Of a stretch of 44,017 bases of DNA, positions 15,055-23,350 are shown one piece after another. How positions within the stretch are numbered: the stretch's first letter is position 1; every line of letters starts with the position of its first letter. The translations under genes were made by a program, and so were the position numbers. The notes below the pieces were generated by a model, which was not told the origin of the DNA, did no database searches, and saw only the letters and a list, made by a program, of their open reading frames with translations. This DNA comes from an uncultured Lachnospiraceae bacterium (GTDB lineage Bacteria; Bacillota; Clostridia; Lachnospirales; Lachnospiraceae): NCBI GenBank assembly GCA_944383325.1, contig CALWPC010000036.1, positions 1 to 44,017 of the forward strand. The letters run 5' to 3'.

Positions 15055-16203
15055 CTACTCATATTCGATGCTTCTGGAAACATTCAGCACAACGCCGACT
15101 TCCAACATTAGCAGCAGCAGCGAAGTGCCTCCCGCGCTAATAAACGGCAGCGAAATACCGGTATTGGGAATCGAATTCGTCACCACCGCAATGTTTAAAA
15201 TGACCTGGATCGCGATGTGCGCAAACACGCCAATCACAAGCATCGACCCGAACAGATCCTTTGCGTGGCGCGCAATATAGACCATCCGGTACAACAGCAA
15301 AATAAACAGCAAAATAATGACAAAGGCTCCGAACAGCCCCAATTCCTCACAGATAATCGCAAAAATCATGTCGTTTTGTACTTCCGGTAAAATTGCCTTC
15401 TGTGCGCTCGCACCCAGGCCTTTCCCAAACAGGCCTCCGGATCCGATTGCGTACAGTCCGTTGAGAAGTTGGTACCCGCCGTCCTGCATATATTGCTCCG
15501 GATCCAGCCACGCCAGAATTCTGGCAAACCGAAAACTCCCCTCACCGGAGGACAGATTCACAATCAACAGCACCAGGCCGGTGACCAGAGCGGCTCCCCC
15601 GCCCGCAAGCGCAGCAAAAATTTTATAATCCGGATTGGCAACAAAAAACATCACAAACGCAATGCCAAACACAATAATTGCCGAACTCAGGTTGTCCGTG
15701 ATAAAGAATATCTCACACACAAACACAAACGCCACTCCAAAAATCAGCGCCCAACTTTTCCACAACCGGATACGCTTCTGATCCACTCGGCTGACAACAA
15801 GCGCCACGAAGAAAATAATCGCAATTTTCGCAATCTCCGCCGGCTGCAGAGTCGTAAAGCCAAGATTGATCCAACGGGTCGCGCCGTGGCTGCTGTGCCC
15901 AAGCGGTGTAAAAATCAGCAGAAACATCAGCGCCGACAAAATGACGAGCGGCATTGTAAATATCTTATAAATGCGATATGGAATAAACGAAACCCCAATC
16001 ATACACACTGTTCCAATCACCGCAAACAGCGCCTGCTTTTCAAAAAAATCGCCCGACCCCTGCGTGGCGCTGAAAATCATAATCAGACCGAGCACCACAA
16101 GAAAAAGGGTCAAAAACACCAGATTGTAGTCATAATAACGCCGTCTGCGAGTGCCGGAATGTCTGTTTTTATACTTCTTTCTTACTCTGCTTCTCCTGCT
16201 CAT
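15055..16203 (-). CDS. FtsW/RodA/SpoVE-family peptidoglycan glycosyltransferase
   Basis: This SEDS-family membrane protein polymerises lipid II glycan strands. About ten membrane segments are visible. Signature blocks include GATRWINLGFTTLQPAEIAKIA, QLLNGLYAIGSGGLFGKGLG and NTGISLPFISAGGTSLL. The catalytic-type Asp is in the large loop (AWLDPEQY). The N-terminus is a 25-residue basic tail. Length 382 is normal. Without a partner PBP nearby, FtsW (division) and SpoVE (spore cortex) cannot be told apart; RodA is less likely. It lies 21 bases after efp. Confidence 0.88.
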   Translation of the reverse strand: MSRRSRVRKKYKNRHSGTRRRRYYDYNLVFLTLFLVVLGLIMIFSATQGSGDFFEKQALFAVIGTVCMIGVSFIPYRIYKIFTMPLVILSALMFLLIFTPLGHSSHGATRWINLGFTTLQPAEIAKIAIIFFVALVVSRVDQKRIRLWKSWALIFGVAFVFVCEIFFITDNLSSAIIVFGIAFVMFFVANPDYKIFAALAGGGAALVTGLVLLIVNLSSGEGSFRFARILAWLDPEQYMQDGGYQLLNGLYAIGSGGLFGKGLGASAQKAILPEVQNDMIFAIICEELGLFGAFVIILLFILLLYRMVYIARHAKDLFGSMLVIGVFAHIAIQVILNIAVVTNSIPNTGISLPFISAGGTSLLLLMLEVGVVLNVSRSIEYE

Positions 16204-16224
16204 CCGGTCACAACCTTCAATCTA

Positions 16225-16782
16225 TTATACTCTCGAAAGATATTCTCCTGTTCTCGTGTCGATCTTAATTTTGTCTCCCTGCTCCACAAACAGAGGAACA
16301 TACACCGTCGCTCCTGTCTCGACAACCGCCGGCTTGGTAGCTCCCGTAGCCGTATCTCCCTTAAATCCCGGCTCCGTCTCCGTCACTTCAAGCTCAACGA
16401 ACAGAGGCGGCTCCACTGCAAAGACGCTGCCGTTGTGCGAGCACATTTTCACCATCTCGTTTTCCTTGACAAACTTCAGGGAATCGCCGACTGCTTCTGC
16501 ATCCAGAGCGATCTGATCATAATTCTCCACATTCATAAAATGATATAAATCCCCGTCAGTATATAAATACTGCATATCCGCACGGTCAATTCGCGCCTGA
16601 GGACACTTTTCCGTCGGACGGAACGTCTTCTCCACCACGCCGCCGTTTTTAATATTTTTCAGCTTTGTGCGGACAAAGGCTGCGCCTTTTCCCGGCTTTA
16701 CATGCTGAAATTCAATAATCTGATAAATATTCCCATCCACCTCGATCGTGATGCCGTTTCGAAAATCTCCTGCTGAAATCAT
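16225..16782 (-). CDS. efp: elongation factor P
   Basis: EF-P enters the ribosome E-site and rescues stalling at polyproline. The 185-residue protein has the three-barrel layout. The tip loop [11 protein letters not shown] has Lys32 where many bacteria carry a modified lysine. The C-terminal [16 protein letters not shown] and [20 protein letters not shown] are diagnostic. ATG follows AAAGGAGG by 9 bases. It lies after aroQ with its own promoter in between. No modification enzyme is in the window. Confidence 0.97.
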   Translation of the reverse strand: MISAGDFRNGITIEVDGNIYQIIEFQHVKPGKGAAFVRTKLKNIKNGGVVEKTFRPTEKCPQARIDRADMQYLYTDGDLYHFMNVENYDQIALDAEAVGDSLKFVKENEMVKMCSHNGSVFAVEPPLFVELEVTETEPGFKGDTATGATKPAVVETGATVYVPLFVEQGDKIKIDTRTGEYLSRV

Positions 16783-16813
16783 TACGATATACCTCCTTTA
16801 TACATTCCGTAAT

Positions 16814-16842
16814 ATTCTATAATAATCTTCCATGTTTTTCAA
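16814..16842 (-). promoter_or_regulatory. promoter of efp
   Basis: TTGAAA (16842-16837) and TAGAAT (16819-16814) are 17 bases apart in the short aroQ-efp gap, so efp and ftsW can be expressed apart from the aro genes. Confidence 0.6.
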
Positions 16843-16849
16843 CTGTTTT

Positions 16850-17293
16850 TTACATTCTTTGCCTTCTGAGTTCTTTCGCAAGATCCATCGCCTTCAGGTA
16901 ACCCGCAAAGCCTTCCCCGACAATCTGAGCGTCGCACGCCGGGAGCGTCACGGATGTGTGGCGAAAACTCTCGCGCTCATCGATGCGGGAAATATGAACC
17001 TCCACTTTTGGCATCGTAACGCTTTTTAGCGCATCGTGAATGGCATAACTGTAATGGGTATGCGCGCCGGGATTAATGATCAATCCGTCTGTGCCGTCAA
17101 AGTAAGCCTGCTGAATCCGATCGACAATCGCCCCCTCGTGATTGCTCTGAAAACATTCCACAAGATCGCCATCCGCTTCCGCCTTTTCTTTAATAATGCG
17201 CACCAGATAATCATAATCCTGATCTCCGTACACTTCCCGTTCACGTATACCAAGAAAATTCAAATTGACTCCGTTAATTACCAGAAATTTCAT
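16850..17293 (-). CDS. aroQ: 3-dehydroquinate dehydratase, type II
   Basis: It performs the third shikimate step, dehydroquinate to dehydroshikimate. Motifs are NGVNLNFLGIREREVYG (catalytic Tyr and Arg), FQSNHEGAIVD, INPGAHTHYSYAIHDA and VEVHISRIDERESFRHTS (catalytic His). Length is 147 from ATG 17293, which has GAGG 6 bases upstream; a GTG two codons earlier is possible. The gene overlaps aroK by 20 bases, so they are coupled. Confidence 0.95.
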   Translation of the reverse strand: MKFLVINGVNLNFLGIREREVYGDQDYDYLVRIIKEKAEADGDLVECFQSNHEGAIVDRIQQAYFDGTDGLIINPGAHTHYSYAIHDALKSVTMPKVEVHISRIDERESFRHTSVTLPACDAQIVGEGFAGYLKAMDLAKELRRQRM

Positions 17294-17843
17294 CTTCACC
17301 CTCGCTTTGTTCGCTTTTCCTCAGCTGTTCAATAATGCGCTCTACAATCTGTTCCGGACTCATGCCGTCCGTCTCAATAATCATATCGGCCGTGCTTTGA
17401 TACACCGGCTCCCGCTTGGCAAGCAAATCCTGAACACGCGCCTGCTTATCCCCGGAGGCTAGCAGCGGCCTTGAGGTATCCCCATCCAGTCTGCGCAGGA
17501 CTTCCCGGGCACTCACCTGCAGATAAATCACGATTCCGGCCTTCGCAAGAAGCTCGCGGTTTTGCGGCTGTATCGGCAGGCCGCCTCCGGTCGACACGAC
17601 CATTTTTTCACTGCTCTTAGCCAGACGTTCAAGCAGTCCGCTCTCCAACAGACGAAACCACGCCTCGCCTCTCTCGTCAAAAATCTGACGGACTGTTCGT
17701 CCCTGTTCGGTTTCGATTTGTAAATCCGTATCCATCAGCGGCATATGCAGTCTCTGCGCCAACATTTCGCTGACTGTACTTTTCCCCGCGCCCATAAAAC
17801 CAGTAATGATAATATGCGGCCCCTGTCTGTGCTGTCTATCCAT
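17274..17843 (-). CDS. aroK: shikimate kinase
   Basis: It phosphorylates shikimate with ATP. The P-loop is GFMGAGKST; the DTD segment and WFRLLE Arg bind shikimate; VSTGGGLP and the lid RPLL are present. The C-terminus has an extra charged tail of about 15 residues (SEQSEGEDE) that overlaps the aroQ start. ATG 17843 overlaps the aroE stop region; a TTG at 17858 would add five residues. Together aroE-aroK-aroQ feed chorismate to the trp operon at 1-7 kb. Confidence 0.94.
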   Translation of the reverse strand: MDRQHRQGPHIIITGFMGAGKSTVSEMLAQRLHMPLMDTDLQIETEQGRTVRQIFDERGEAWFRLLESGLLERLAKSSEKMVVSTGGGLPIQPQNRELLAKAGIVIYLQVSAREVLRRLDGDTSRPLLASGDKQARVQDLLAKREPVYQSTADMIIETDGMSPEQIVERIIEQLRKSEQSEGEDEISGN

Positions 17844-18720
17844 TTCGCTGAAATCCAATCTCTTGTTTTAACATGTCCTTTGCCCGGCTCACCACAGACG
17901 GCTCTACCTTGCGGCCAACCCACAATTCAAACGCTGCCACCGCCTGGTACAACAGCATATTCAGGCCGTTGGCCGTTTTGGCCCCCGCGTCGGCGGCCAG
18001 TCTCATAAACAACGTCTCCTCAGGCTTATAAATCATATCTACGGCAGCATCAAGCCGTTGATAAAATTTAACATCCTCAATGGGCGCGCAGTTCGTATGC
18101 GGCCATAATCCCACGCTTGTCGCCTGCAGAGCAATGAGTCCGCTCTCCTCCATTTTCGTCCACTCATTCATCTCGAGCGCACAGCATTCCATAGACGGAA
18201 ACTGCGTGTGCATCCGCTCCGCCAAAACAACCGCTTTCTCCCTGGTTCGGTTCAAAATATAAAGCTTTTCCGCCTTCTCGCATCCGCATACATAGGCGGC
18301 AGCCCAGGCCGCGCCCCCTGCGCCGAGCAAAACAACCGTCCGGCCCTGAAGCGAAATATCCGCGTGAAACAGCAGGCGCTTCAACCCGATCCAATCTGTG
18401 TTATATCCGCAAAACCCCTGATCCGACCGCACCAGAGTATTGACCGCGCCGATCGCACGGGCGCCGTCTTCCAGACCGGTCAGACAGCTCATCACGCTCT
18501 GCTTAAACGGAACCGTGACATTAAATCCGAGAATCCCTAGCGCTAAGCCGCCCCGAACCGCATCCTCAAGCTCTGCTCGCTCCACGCCGAATGCGACATA
18601 AACGAGCGGAATGCCAAGCTGATCCGCCAGAAAATTATGAATCGCAGGCGACAGCGTATGTTCGACCGGATTTCCTAGCAGCGCGCACAGCTTTGTCTTT
18701 CCGTCAATGTGAATGGCCAT
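17836..18720 (-). CDS. aroE: shikimate dehydrogenase
   Basis: It reduces 3-dehydroshikimate with NADPH. Catalytic Lys is in NVTVPFK, the substrate loop is LGNPVEHTLSPAIHN, Asp is in GYNTDWIGL, and the NADP Rossmann motif is LLGAGGAAWAAAY. ATG 18720 (MAIHIDGK) has AAAGGAG upstream and overlaps yqeG by 17 bases; a longer frame from 18759 would lie inside yqeG. Length 294 is normal. Confidence 0.95.
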   Translation of the reverse strand: MAIHIDGKTKLCALLGNPVEHTLSPAIHNFLADQLGIPLVYVAFGVERAELEDAVRGGLALGILGFNVTVPFKQSVMSCLTGLEDGARAIGAVNTLVRSDQGFCGYNTDWIGLKRLLFHADISLQGRTVVLLGAGGAAWAAAYVCGCEKAEKLYILNRTREKAVVLAERMHTQFPSMECCALEMNEWTKMEESGLIALQATSVGLWPHTNCAPIEDVKFYQRLDAAVDMIYKPEETLFMRLAADAGAKTANGLNMLLYQAVAAFELWVGRKVEPSVVSRAKDMLKQEIGFQRNG

Positions 18721-19237
18721 CAAACGCGTCTCCTTTCTCCTTGCGCAGGCTCCTCTCATAGAAAAATAACACTATTTTCTCCAGATAACGCTTAAACACA
18801 ATCTGGATTTCCTCTTTCGGATGAATCGGATTGACCAAAATTGTCTTCAGCCCTGCGCGCTTCGCCCCATAAATATCTGTAAACAGTTGATCTCCGATAA
18901 ACAGCGTGTTCGTGACGTCTGTTCCCATCCGCCGCATTGCCTCCCGATAACTCCGCACGGACGGCTTATGCGCGTCAAAAATATACTCCGCCTGAATCTC
19001 TTCATTAAACATTTTGACGCGCGGCTCATGGTTATTCGACATCAGGCAACAATGGAAACCGATTTCCCTCAGCCGCACAAACAATTTTTTTGCACGGTCG
19101 TCCGCCGGCGCCCCGTGCGGAACCAGCGTATTATCAATGTCAAAAATCAAGCCCCGGTATCCGCTGCGGTATAAATCCTCAAATGAAAGGTCATATGTAG
19201 AATTTATCCGGCGATCCGGGTAAAAACACTGAAACAT
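18704..19237 (-). CDS. YqeG-family HAD phosphatase
   Basis: HAD motif I is FDIDNTLVPHG, motif II is LMSNN, Lys is in DAHKPS, and motif III is IGDQLFTDIYGAKRAG. The 177-residue length fits the YqeG IIIA subfamily, whose physiological substrate is unclear. In B. subtilis yqeG also lies near aroE, so this pairing is conserved. GAGGTG lies before the ATG. It leads the aro operon and starts 29 bases after the glycosyltransferase gene. Confidence 0.92.
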   Translation of the reverse strand: MFQCFYPDRRINSTYDLSFEDLYRSGYRGLIFDIDNTLVPHGAPADDRAKKLFVRLREIGFHCCLMSNNHEPRVKMFNEEIQAEYIFDAHKPSVRSYREAMRRMGTDVTNTLFIGDQLFTDIYGAKRAGLKTILVNPIHPKEEIQIVFKRYLEKIVLFFYERSLRKEKGDAFDGHSH

Positions 19238-19266
19238 TACACACCTCTTTTCGACGGCCGCAGCCT

Positions 19267-21453
19267 TTACGATTCATACAAACGCAAAATCTGACCGCGG
19301 ATGGCTTCCCAGTCACGACTCTTTGCGGTGTTTAGTCCGCCCTCATACAGCCGCTTCTGAAGCTCCTCGTCACTGCAGAGCGTCTCAATCGCCTCCACCG
19401 CTTTGTCAATCTCGCCCAACGGATAGAGCAGACAATTTTCCCGATCTTTTAAGTACTCTTTGTTTCCCCCGTTTGGAACGACCACGGCATACCCTCCTGT
19501 CGCCATCATTTCAAGCGGAGGGTAGGAAAAGCTCTCCAGATAACTTGTCTTTAACAATATATCGCACTGCTGATAAATCTCATGAACCTTTTCATATGGA
19601 ATCTGGTGCAGGAAACGGTCAATGCGATATGTTTCCTTCGGCTGCGCATTATAGGACATATACCAGATTTCAAACCGATCCGGATCGAGGCGGTCGACAA
19701 TGCGAAAACTCTCGTCCACATTTTTATATTCCACCGCGCAGTCGCCCTCAATTAAAATGCGGATTTTACCGGACATCGCACGTCTGTGCGCAGAAAACCT
19801 GGAAGTTTCCAAGCCATTCGGCGCATATCTGGCCTTCTGCCCAAACTCCTCGTCAAGCCATTCCCGACACCAGTTGGAAATAGTTAAAAACTGCACCGGC
19901 ACCTTCGGGAAATAACTCATATTGGCAAACACGCGGAGAGCCACGCCCGGCTCATAGAAATCCGTCTCGAAATTCTGTACCAGATAAAAACGCTGTTCAA
20001 TATTGCAGTATGCCTCTAAAAACGCCTCCGTGGTCCACATCGTCGCCACTGCCTTGTCGATCCTGCCCGACAGCCTCCTCAAATCCTGCGATAACACCGG
20101 CATCTGGTATCCGCCTTCCATATACCAGTCCACCGACGTGTCCACATTCAACAGCATGACATCATAGCCCGCATCCTGCAAATAGCACGCATGGCGAATG
20201 GCCACGAGAATCCCGCCGCTGATTTTCATCGACGGCAATACAAACGCAACATTCGGCGTCGTGTATTTTTTCAAAAACTGCGCAAGCGGCCGCCCGGTAT
20301 ACACCGTCACACAGTGCTTGCTGCAAAAGCGATGTGCATTTTGGGCAAGACGGCGGCGCTCCTTAGGATTCTCCACAAGCAGCGACAGCGCTTCCTCCCA
20401 GTCCTTTGCAGTATCGCACAACAGGCCGGTCTCTCCGTGCTCAATCATCCGCGCGAACGCGCCGACATTGCTCGCCACCGTAGGCACTTTTACAAGCGCG
20501 GATTCCACCCATTTGTTCTCGGACTTTGCCTCATTAAAAATACTCTGTTCCAGAGGAGCCAGATTAATATCGACTTCGGCAATCAGTCCCGGCAGCTTTC
20601 TCCAGTCCATAAACGGATGAGATACCACCCGGTCTGCAAACCGCTGCAATTCCTTTGGCAAATCCAATTCACCCACTACATGCAGCTGTACATTGCCATA
20701 CTTGCTCATCACTTTTTCAATCGCAGGCAAAATCAGCAAAAAATCATCATTGTGGGTCAGGCTTCCGCTGAAATACCCAATACGGACATGCTCCGGATCG
20801 TCCTGTTTATTTTTCAACGCCTCGTTCGAGAGCGCCCACATTTCCTCCGAGGCCGTATTGCGGTTAATAAATACCTCCGGAACGTAGTGTCCCAACTCCT
20901 CCGCCAAGCGCTCGGTCGTCGTGACCGCCGCATCACAAAGCGAAAGCGTTTTTCCCATACGGCGCACACCATCATCATATAGAGCGCGCTCATCTTTCGA
21001 CATCGAGTCCAGATATTTAATCGTGTCTGTATATTTGGTGTCAATCACCAGATCATCGACATCAAACAGCACTTTTTTATTCAGTCTCTTCGCCAGTTTG
21101 ACAAATTCCCCAATCATATCCGTATACGGACAGCGAAAGAAAATAAACGTCCGGTAGAAGCGCACCTGATCTAATGTCAGGTTGGCATAATACACCTCGC
21201 CGCTTGAAATATGATTGGCAGCCAACTGTTCCCGCTGATGCGTCACACGATAGCGAGCCGGATGCGGCACACTCTCGTCGCAGCCGTTAATAAACAGCAC
21301 GTCGCTGAACACATGCTCCTGCTCTGCCATCGGATGTTTCCATTGATAATAATGATGATACAGATAATTTTTGCCTTTTCTTGCAAAGCCGCCCACACCC
21401 TCCTCGCGGAGAATCCGCGCCGACTTTGACGCTATTGTTTTTACCAGTGACAT
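19267..21453 (-). CDS. two-domain GT4-type glycosyltransferase
   Basis: The protein of 728 residues has two tandem GT-B units. The first (about 60-400) has FDVDDLV, GYFSGSLTHNDDF and a nucleotide-sugar site around AKSENKWVESALVKVPTVAS. The second (about 400-728) has SYLESFSYPPLEMMATGGYAVV, the GT4-type E-x7-E motif, and a WsaF-like N-terminal part. It would add two sugars to a glycan. ATG 21453 has a perfect AGGAGG. It starts 8 bases after the GT2 gene and most likely acts with it and the Wzm/Wzt exporter. Confidence 0.85.
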   Translation of the reverse strand: MSLVKTIASKSARILREEGVGGFARKGKNYLYHHYYQWKHPMAEQEHVFSDVLFINGCDESVPHPARYRVTHQREQLAANHISSGEVYYANLTLDQVRFYRTFIFFRCPYTDMIGEFVKLAKRLNKKVLFDVDDLVIDTKYTDTIKYLDSMSKDERALYDDGVRRMGKTLSLCDAAVTTTERLAEELGHYVPEVFINRNTASEEMWALSNEALKNKQDDPEHVRIGYFSGSLTHNDDFLLILPAIEKVMSKYGNVQLHVVGELDLPKELQRFADRVVSHPFMDWRKLPGLIAEVDINLAPLEQSIFNEAKSENKWVESALVKVPTVASNVGAFARMIEHGETGLLCDTAKDWEEALSLLVENPKERRRLAQNAHRFCSKHCVTVYTGRPLAQFLKKYTTPNVAFVLPSMKISGGILVAIRHACYLQDAGYDVMLLNVDTSVDWYMEGGYQMPVLSQDLRRLSGRIDKAVATMWTTEAFLEAYCNIEQRFYLVQNFETDFYEPGVALRVFANMSYFPKVPVQFLTISNWCREWLDEEFGQKARYAPNGLETSRFSAHRRAMSGKIRILIEGDCAVEYKNVDESFRIVDRLDPDRFEIWYMSYNAQPKETYRIDRFLHQIPYEKVHEIYQQCDILLKTSYLESFSYPPLEMMATGGYAVVVPNGGNKEYLKDRENCLLYPLGEIDKAVEAIETLCSDEELQKRLYEGGLNTAKSRDWEAIRGQILRLYES

Positions 21454-21461
21454 AGTTCCTC

Positions 21462-23159
21462 CTACAGTAACTTTAATTGTTTTAAGTACGGATGGCAATA
21501 TGGGTCCTCTTGGCGCAGCGCCTCGCTCCAACACGTGACGAATGGTTGAGGCGGCTTCGTTCCGTCAGCCAAATCCGTTCCATCGTAAATCATTTTTGCA
21601 AAACAGGTCCATACATTCCAGAATTGATGTTTTACACCTTTCAGCGAAAAGTCAATCTCCTCATAATCAGGCATATTCTCAGAAAAGCCGCCGAGCGTCT
21701 CAAACATACGCCTTGAAAACAGACAGCACACCTTCCACACTGCCGTCGTATTGCGCACATGGCGGAGCATCGCCTCAAAACCCTGATCGGCGTCCGGGAT
21801 GCCGTGGCACAAAAACCGGAGCTTCGACTCACTGCCGGAATCCACCGCCAGGCCGGCGTATCGGATACGATCTTCAGAATCACAGATTTTCGGAGATACC
21901 GCGCAAACATCGGAACGGATCGCAAACATCAGCATTTCCTCGATCCAGTCCGGTGCGGCCGGAATACAGGCAGCGTCCAACAATACAAGATACTCCCCCG
22001 ACGCCTTTTGAACCGCGCGGTTCACCGCGCTTCCAAACGATTCCCCCTTGCTGCATTCCACTGCAATGAACTCTAACTCCGGATAGGCGGTACGCGCTCT
22101 TACATTCTCACAGACGGTCTCAAAGGACATACTGTCCGACAAATGATGGATCAGGACAGAAACCGGCGCATGCTCCGGGAGCGCATAGCGCACGCGGTAA
22201 ATCGTGCGGTACGGCAAATTGCTTGCCACGGTTCCCGCCTCGCCGGTGCGCGCAAGCTGTTCCTCTATCGCATGGATGGCTGCGTCCACCGCATAGCTTT
22301 TGGAATCCAGATTCATAGATACGGAATCCGGATGCACTCTCCAATAATATAACACCTTAGGCAAATGTACAATCTTTTTTGCCCGCTCCGTCAGTCTGAG
22401 CACCATGTCATGATCCTGGCTTCCGTCAAACGCCGGGCGGTACGCCTGCTCGGTCTTCGGCAGCAAGCTGCGCAAAAAAACGGTAAAATGACAGATATAA
22501 TTATGCGAACGCAGCTCATCTTTACCAAATGCCGGTTTAAAATTGAAATCGTCCGCATCCTCAATTTTACCCGAAAACTTCACTTCATCCGAATATAAAA
22601 AGTCCGCTCCCTGTTCATCAATCACTTTCATCATCTCAAACAGGGCAGATTCATGCAGGACATCATCATGATCCAACAGTCCGACATACTCTCCGGTCGC
22701 CATTGCAAGGCAGGCATTCGTATTGCCGGAAATACCCAGATTCTCTTTCGCGCGCTGATAAACAATCCTCTTGTCAGAAGCCGACGCCTTCTCACAGATT
22801 TCCTGCACATAGCGGTGCTCATCATCACTTGCATCCAACAGACACAGCTCCCAATTCGGATATGTCTGTCGCTTCAGAGACGCCAAAAGTTCTTTTAAAT
22901 ATGGCTCCGGCGTGTTAAACAGCGGCGTCAGTATACTGAATTTCACCGGTGACGCAAAGCGGTACGCACACTGCCTGGCCCGCTCCTCCTTAGAAATCAG
23001 ATGAAACGACTGCGACAATCTGCGCCTCGCCTCAAGCTCTTTCTTCTCTCCAAAGTAACGGCGAAGCGTCTGCCGAAACTCCCTCACTCCCTGTTCCCGA
23101 AAGAGCTGACATGCATTTTTAATCTTTTGAATCATTTGACTGCTTACCCTTTCCTGCAT
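21462..23159 (-). CDS. two-domain family 2 glycosyltransferase
   Basis: Residues 70-310 are a full GT-A domain: FSILTPLFNTPEPYL, LLDASDD, the metal-binding LLDHDD and SQDHDMVLRLTE. Residues 335-540 are a second, weaker GT2-like unit (VSVLIHHL, YLVLLDAACIPAAPDW in the DxD place), which lacks a clear DxD and may be inactive or structural. The N-terminal 60 residues are basic and helical. It probably extends a surface polymer. It is first in the two-gene glycosyltransferase unit, behind a TATAAT box at 23182. Confidence 0.85.
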   Translation of the reverse strand: MQERVSSQMIQKIKNACQLFREQGVREFRQTLRRYFGEKKELEARRRLSQSFHLISKEERARQCAYRFASPVKFSILTPLFNTPEPYLKELLASLKRQTYPNWELCLLDASDDEHRYVQEICEKASASDKRIVYQRAKENLGISGNTNACLAMATGEYVGLLDHDDVLHESALFEMMKVIDEQGADFLYSDEVKFSGKIEDADDFNFKPAFGKDELRSHNYICHFTVFLRSLLPKTEQAYRPAFDGSQDHDMVLRLTERAKKIVHLPKVLYYWRVHPDSVSMNLDSKSYAVDAAIHAIEEQLARTGEAGTVASNLPYRTIYRVRYALPEHAPVSVLIHHLSDSMSFETVCENVRARTAYPELEFIAVECSKGESFGSAVNRAVQKASGEYLVLLDAACIPAAPDWIEEMLMFAIRSDVCAVSPKICDSEDRIRYAGLAVDSGSESKLRFLCHGIPDADQGFEAMLRHVRNTTAVWKVCCLFSRRMFETLGGFSENMPDYEEIDFSLKGVKHQFWNVWTCFAKMIYDGTDLADGTKPPQPFVTCWSEALRQEDPYCHPYLKQLKLL

Positions 23160-23181
23160 TTTCCTATTTGGATTTAAAATG

Positions 23182-23211
23182 ATTATACAATATTTTTTTC
23201 AATCTTGCACC
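23182..23211 (-). promoter_or_regulatory. probable promoter of the glycosyltransferase genes
   Basis: A perfect TATAAT (23187-23182) lies about 25 bases before the gene on the minus strand. The -35 at 17 bases (GTGCAA) is weak, so activation or an alternative start is possible. Confidence 0.5.
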
Positions 23212-23258
23212 CTATTTCTCCATTTTCATAGGATTTCCCCAAATTTCAAAAAAACCAC

Positions 23259-23286
23259 TTGCAAAACAATGAAAATACTGTAAACT
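23259..23286 (+). promoter_or_regulatory. probable promoter of the ABC-F gene
   Basis: TTGCAA (23259-23264) and TAAACT (23281-23286) are 16 bases apart on the plus strand, divergent from the glycosyltransferase promoter. The leader to the ATG is about 60 bases. Confidence 0.5.
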
Positions 23287-23350
23287 GTATTACGAATGCG
23301 TTTCAGGACGCTCAAACGATCAAAAACAAGCAATTTTCATGGAGGTAACA

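Noticed and set aside
15469-16548. Plus-strand frame of 359 codons
   Set aside because: It is antisense to ftsW/spoVE and efp, with Arg/His/Lys-rich composition typical of a shadow frame.
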